Origin: Bacteroidales bacterium
GTDB lineage: Bacteria > Bacteroidota > Bacteroidia > Bacteroidales > VadinHA17
Length of the DNA stretch: 14,226 nucleotides
Assembly: GCA_020353115.1 (NCBI GenBank)
Contig: CP070687.1
Span: 1,575,561 to 1,589,786, forward strand
Direction: 5' to 3'
Both the position numbers and the translations under genes were made by a program. Positions 13,569-14,226 of this stretch are shown here, in pieces. Each line of letters starts with the position of its first letter. Position 1 is the first letter of the stretch. The notes under the pieces are model-generated. The model worked only from the letters and a program-made list of their open reading frames with translations, was not told the origin of the DNA and searched no databases.

Positions 13569-14226
13569 TTACTTTATTCCAGCCTGGTTTAAAAGATTGA
13601 TGGTAATACAAGCCATTATTCCTGCCGTTTCAGTTCTGAGCCGGTCCGGCCCAAGTGAAACCTCGATCAGGTTTCTGCCTTTGGCCGCTTTTATCTCTGC
13701 AGGACTGAAGTCTCCCTCTGGACCTATCATTATTAGTACATTTTCACCAGGCATATATACATCCTTCAACAACGGTTTCTTATCTTCTGTACAGTGAGCG
13801 ATACATTTTTTCCCGGAGTAGTCGAGGTTAAGAAAGGTATTAACATGGGTCAGGCTGTTGAGCTTCGGCCGGAATGCCCGTATAGCCTGTTTCATGGCAG
13901 AGAGAATGACTTTTTCCAGACGCTCTGTTTTCAGAATTTTTCTCTCCGATCGTTCGCATTCTAAAGGGGTGATTTCATCCACACCTATTTCCGTCGCTTT
14001 TTCGAGGAACCATTCGAACCGGCTAATATTTTTGGTTGGGGCAATTGCGATATGAATGGAATAATTTCGCTTCCCGTAATCCTTGTATGATTTAAGTATT
14101 TTAAAAACACATTGCCTTGGATTGGGATCGGTGATTTCGGCAACATAAAATCCACCCTTTCCGTCAATAATGTGAATAGGATCATCCTTTGAAAGCCGGA
14201 GGACTTTAACGCAGTGTCTGGATTCC
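13569..14226 (-). CDS. rsmE: 16S rRNA (uracil1498-N3)-methyltransferase, start outside window
   Basis: The minus-strand frame is open from the right edge (14226) to the TAA at 13571-13569, giving 218 visible residues; the first few residues lie beyond the window. Internal GTG/ATG codons in this stretch are not starts, because family-typical sequence runs through them: HCVKVLRLSKDDPIHIIDGK (PUA-like N-terminal domain), IHIAIAPTKNISRFEWFLEK, ATEIGVDEITPLECERSERK. The C-terminal SPOUT knot has MIGPEGDFSPAEIKAA and VSLGPDRLRTETAGIMA, the S-adenosylmethionine-binding loops. The enzyme methylates N3 of U1498 in 16S rRNA on the small subunit. No frameshift or missing residue is seen. Confidence 0.95.
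   Translation of the reverse strand, partial: ESRHCVKVLRLSKDDPIHIIDGKGGFYVAEITDPNPRQCVFKILKSYKDYGKRNYSIHIAIAPTKNISRFEWFLEKATEIGVDEITPLECERSERKILKTERLEKVILSAMKQAIRAFRPKLNSLTHVNTFLNLDYSGKKCIAHCTEDKKPLLKDVYMPGENVLIMIGPEGDFSPAEIKAAKGRNLIEVSLGPDRLRTETAGIMACITINLLNQAGIK

Noticed and set aside
13459..13611. A ~50-codon minus-strand frame overlapping the end of rsmE, with a strand-like pattern (INTNIRISKTG, KKYEYRVRVTN)
   Set aside because: Only TTG could start it, it overlaps rsmE in another frame, it has no upstream signal and I do not recognise it; chance is the simpler reading.
13069..13797. A 242-codon open frame on the plus strand
   Set aside because: Its last part is exactly antisense to the conserved C-terminus of rsmE and its first part is only one of three frames of a decayed zinc-ribbon gene; the translation as a whole matches nothing recognisable.

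Overview
The window looks like a chromosomal segment from a member of the Bacteroidota, probably an anaerobic Bacteroidales-type organism. Evidence: a PyrD-like dihydroorotate dehydrogenase of the kind common in that phylum, a Bacteroidota-type UvrA lacking the first Cys pair of the N-terminal zinc module, a paired lipoprotein/secreted protein of a type I associate with Bacteroidales, starts mostly without Shine-Dalgarno sequences, and promoter-like TTTG...TAnnTTTG elements. There are no phage, transposon, CRISPR, rRNA or tRNA signals. This placement comes from protein and motif recognition, not a database search.

Layout. 1-441: the 3' end of the dihydroorotate dehydrogenase-like gene. 590-1117 (-): a HEAT-repeat protein. 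1396-2776 (+): a lipoprotein gene and a small secreted-protein gene, closed by a clear terminator at 2801-2830. 2882-5692 (-): uvrA, convergent on that terminator. 5879-6906 (+): an ECF-like sigma-70 factor with a TTG start and a strong Shine-Dalgarno sequence, then a 61-residue acidic protein and a terminator at 6948-6980. 7057-9023 (+): a tight four-gene cluster made of an SPFH/band-7 membrane protein, a 55-residue Arc-like ribbon-helix-helix protein, a zinc-ribbon protein and a free-standing methionine-synthase activation-domain protein. It is preceded by a promoter whose -7 element lies inside a double palindrome. 9093-11794 (-): a glycerol operon glpK, glpD remnant, glpF. 12014-12904 (+): a free-standing homocysteine S-methyltransferase domain protein. 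12905-13568: a gene-poor stretch holding a decayed Cys-rich zinc-ribbon gene. 13569-14226 (-): most of rsmE, running off the right edge.

How the genes relate. GlpF and GlpK would import and phosphorylate glycerol, but the gene for glycerol-3-phosphate dehydrogenase between them has lost most of its middle and is frameshifted, so the local pathway stops at glycerol 3-phosphate. The homocysteine methyltransferase and the activation-domain protein correspond to the first and last domains of cobalamin-dependent MetH, encoded separately on either side of the glycerol operon. This suggests a dissected corrinoid methyl-transfer system whose corrinoid and methyl-donor modules lie elsewhere.

The most notable regulatory signal is the pair of overlapping ATATCA-N3-TGATAT palindromes at 7012-7037, centred 11 bp apart and covering the predicted -7 element of the SPFH operon. 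The operon itself encodes a ribbon-helix-helix protein, which makes autoregulation a testable prediction. Two decayed genes (glpD, and the zinc-ribbon gene at 13069-13322) suggest recent gene loss, while long neighbours such as uvrA and glpK are intact.
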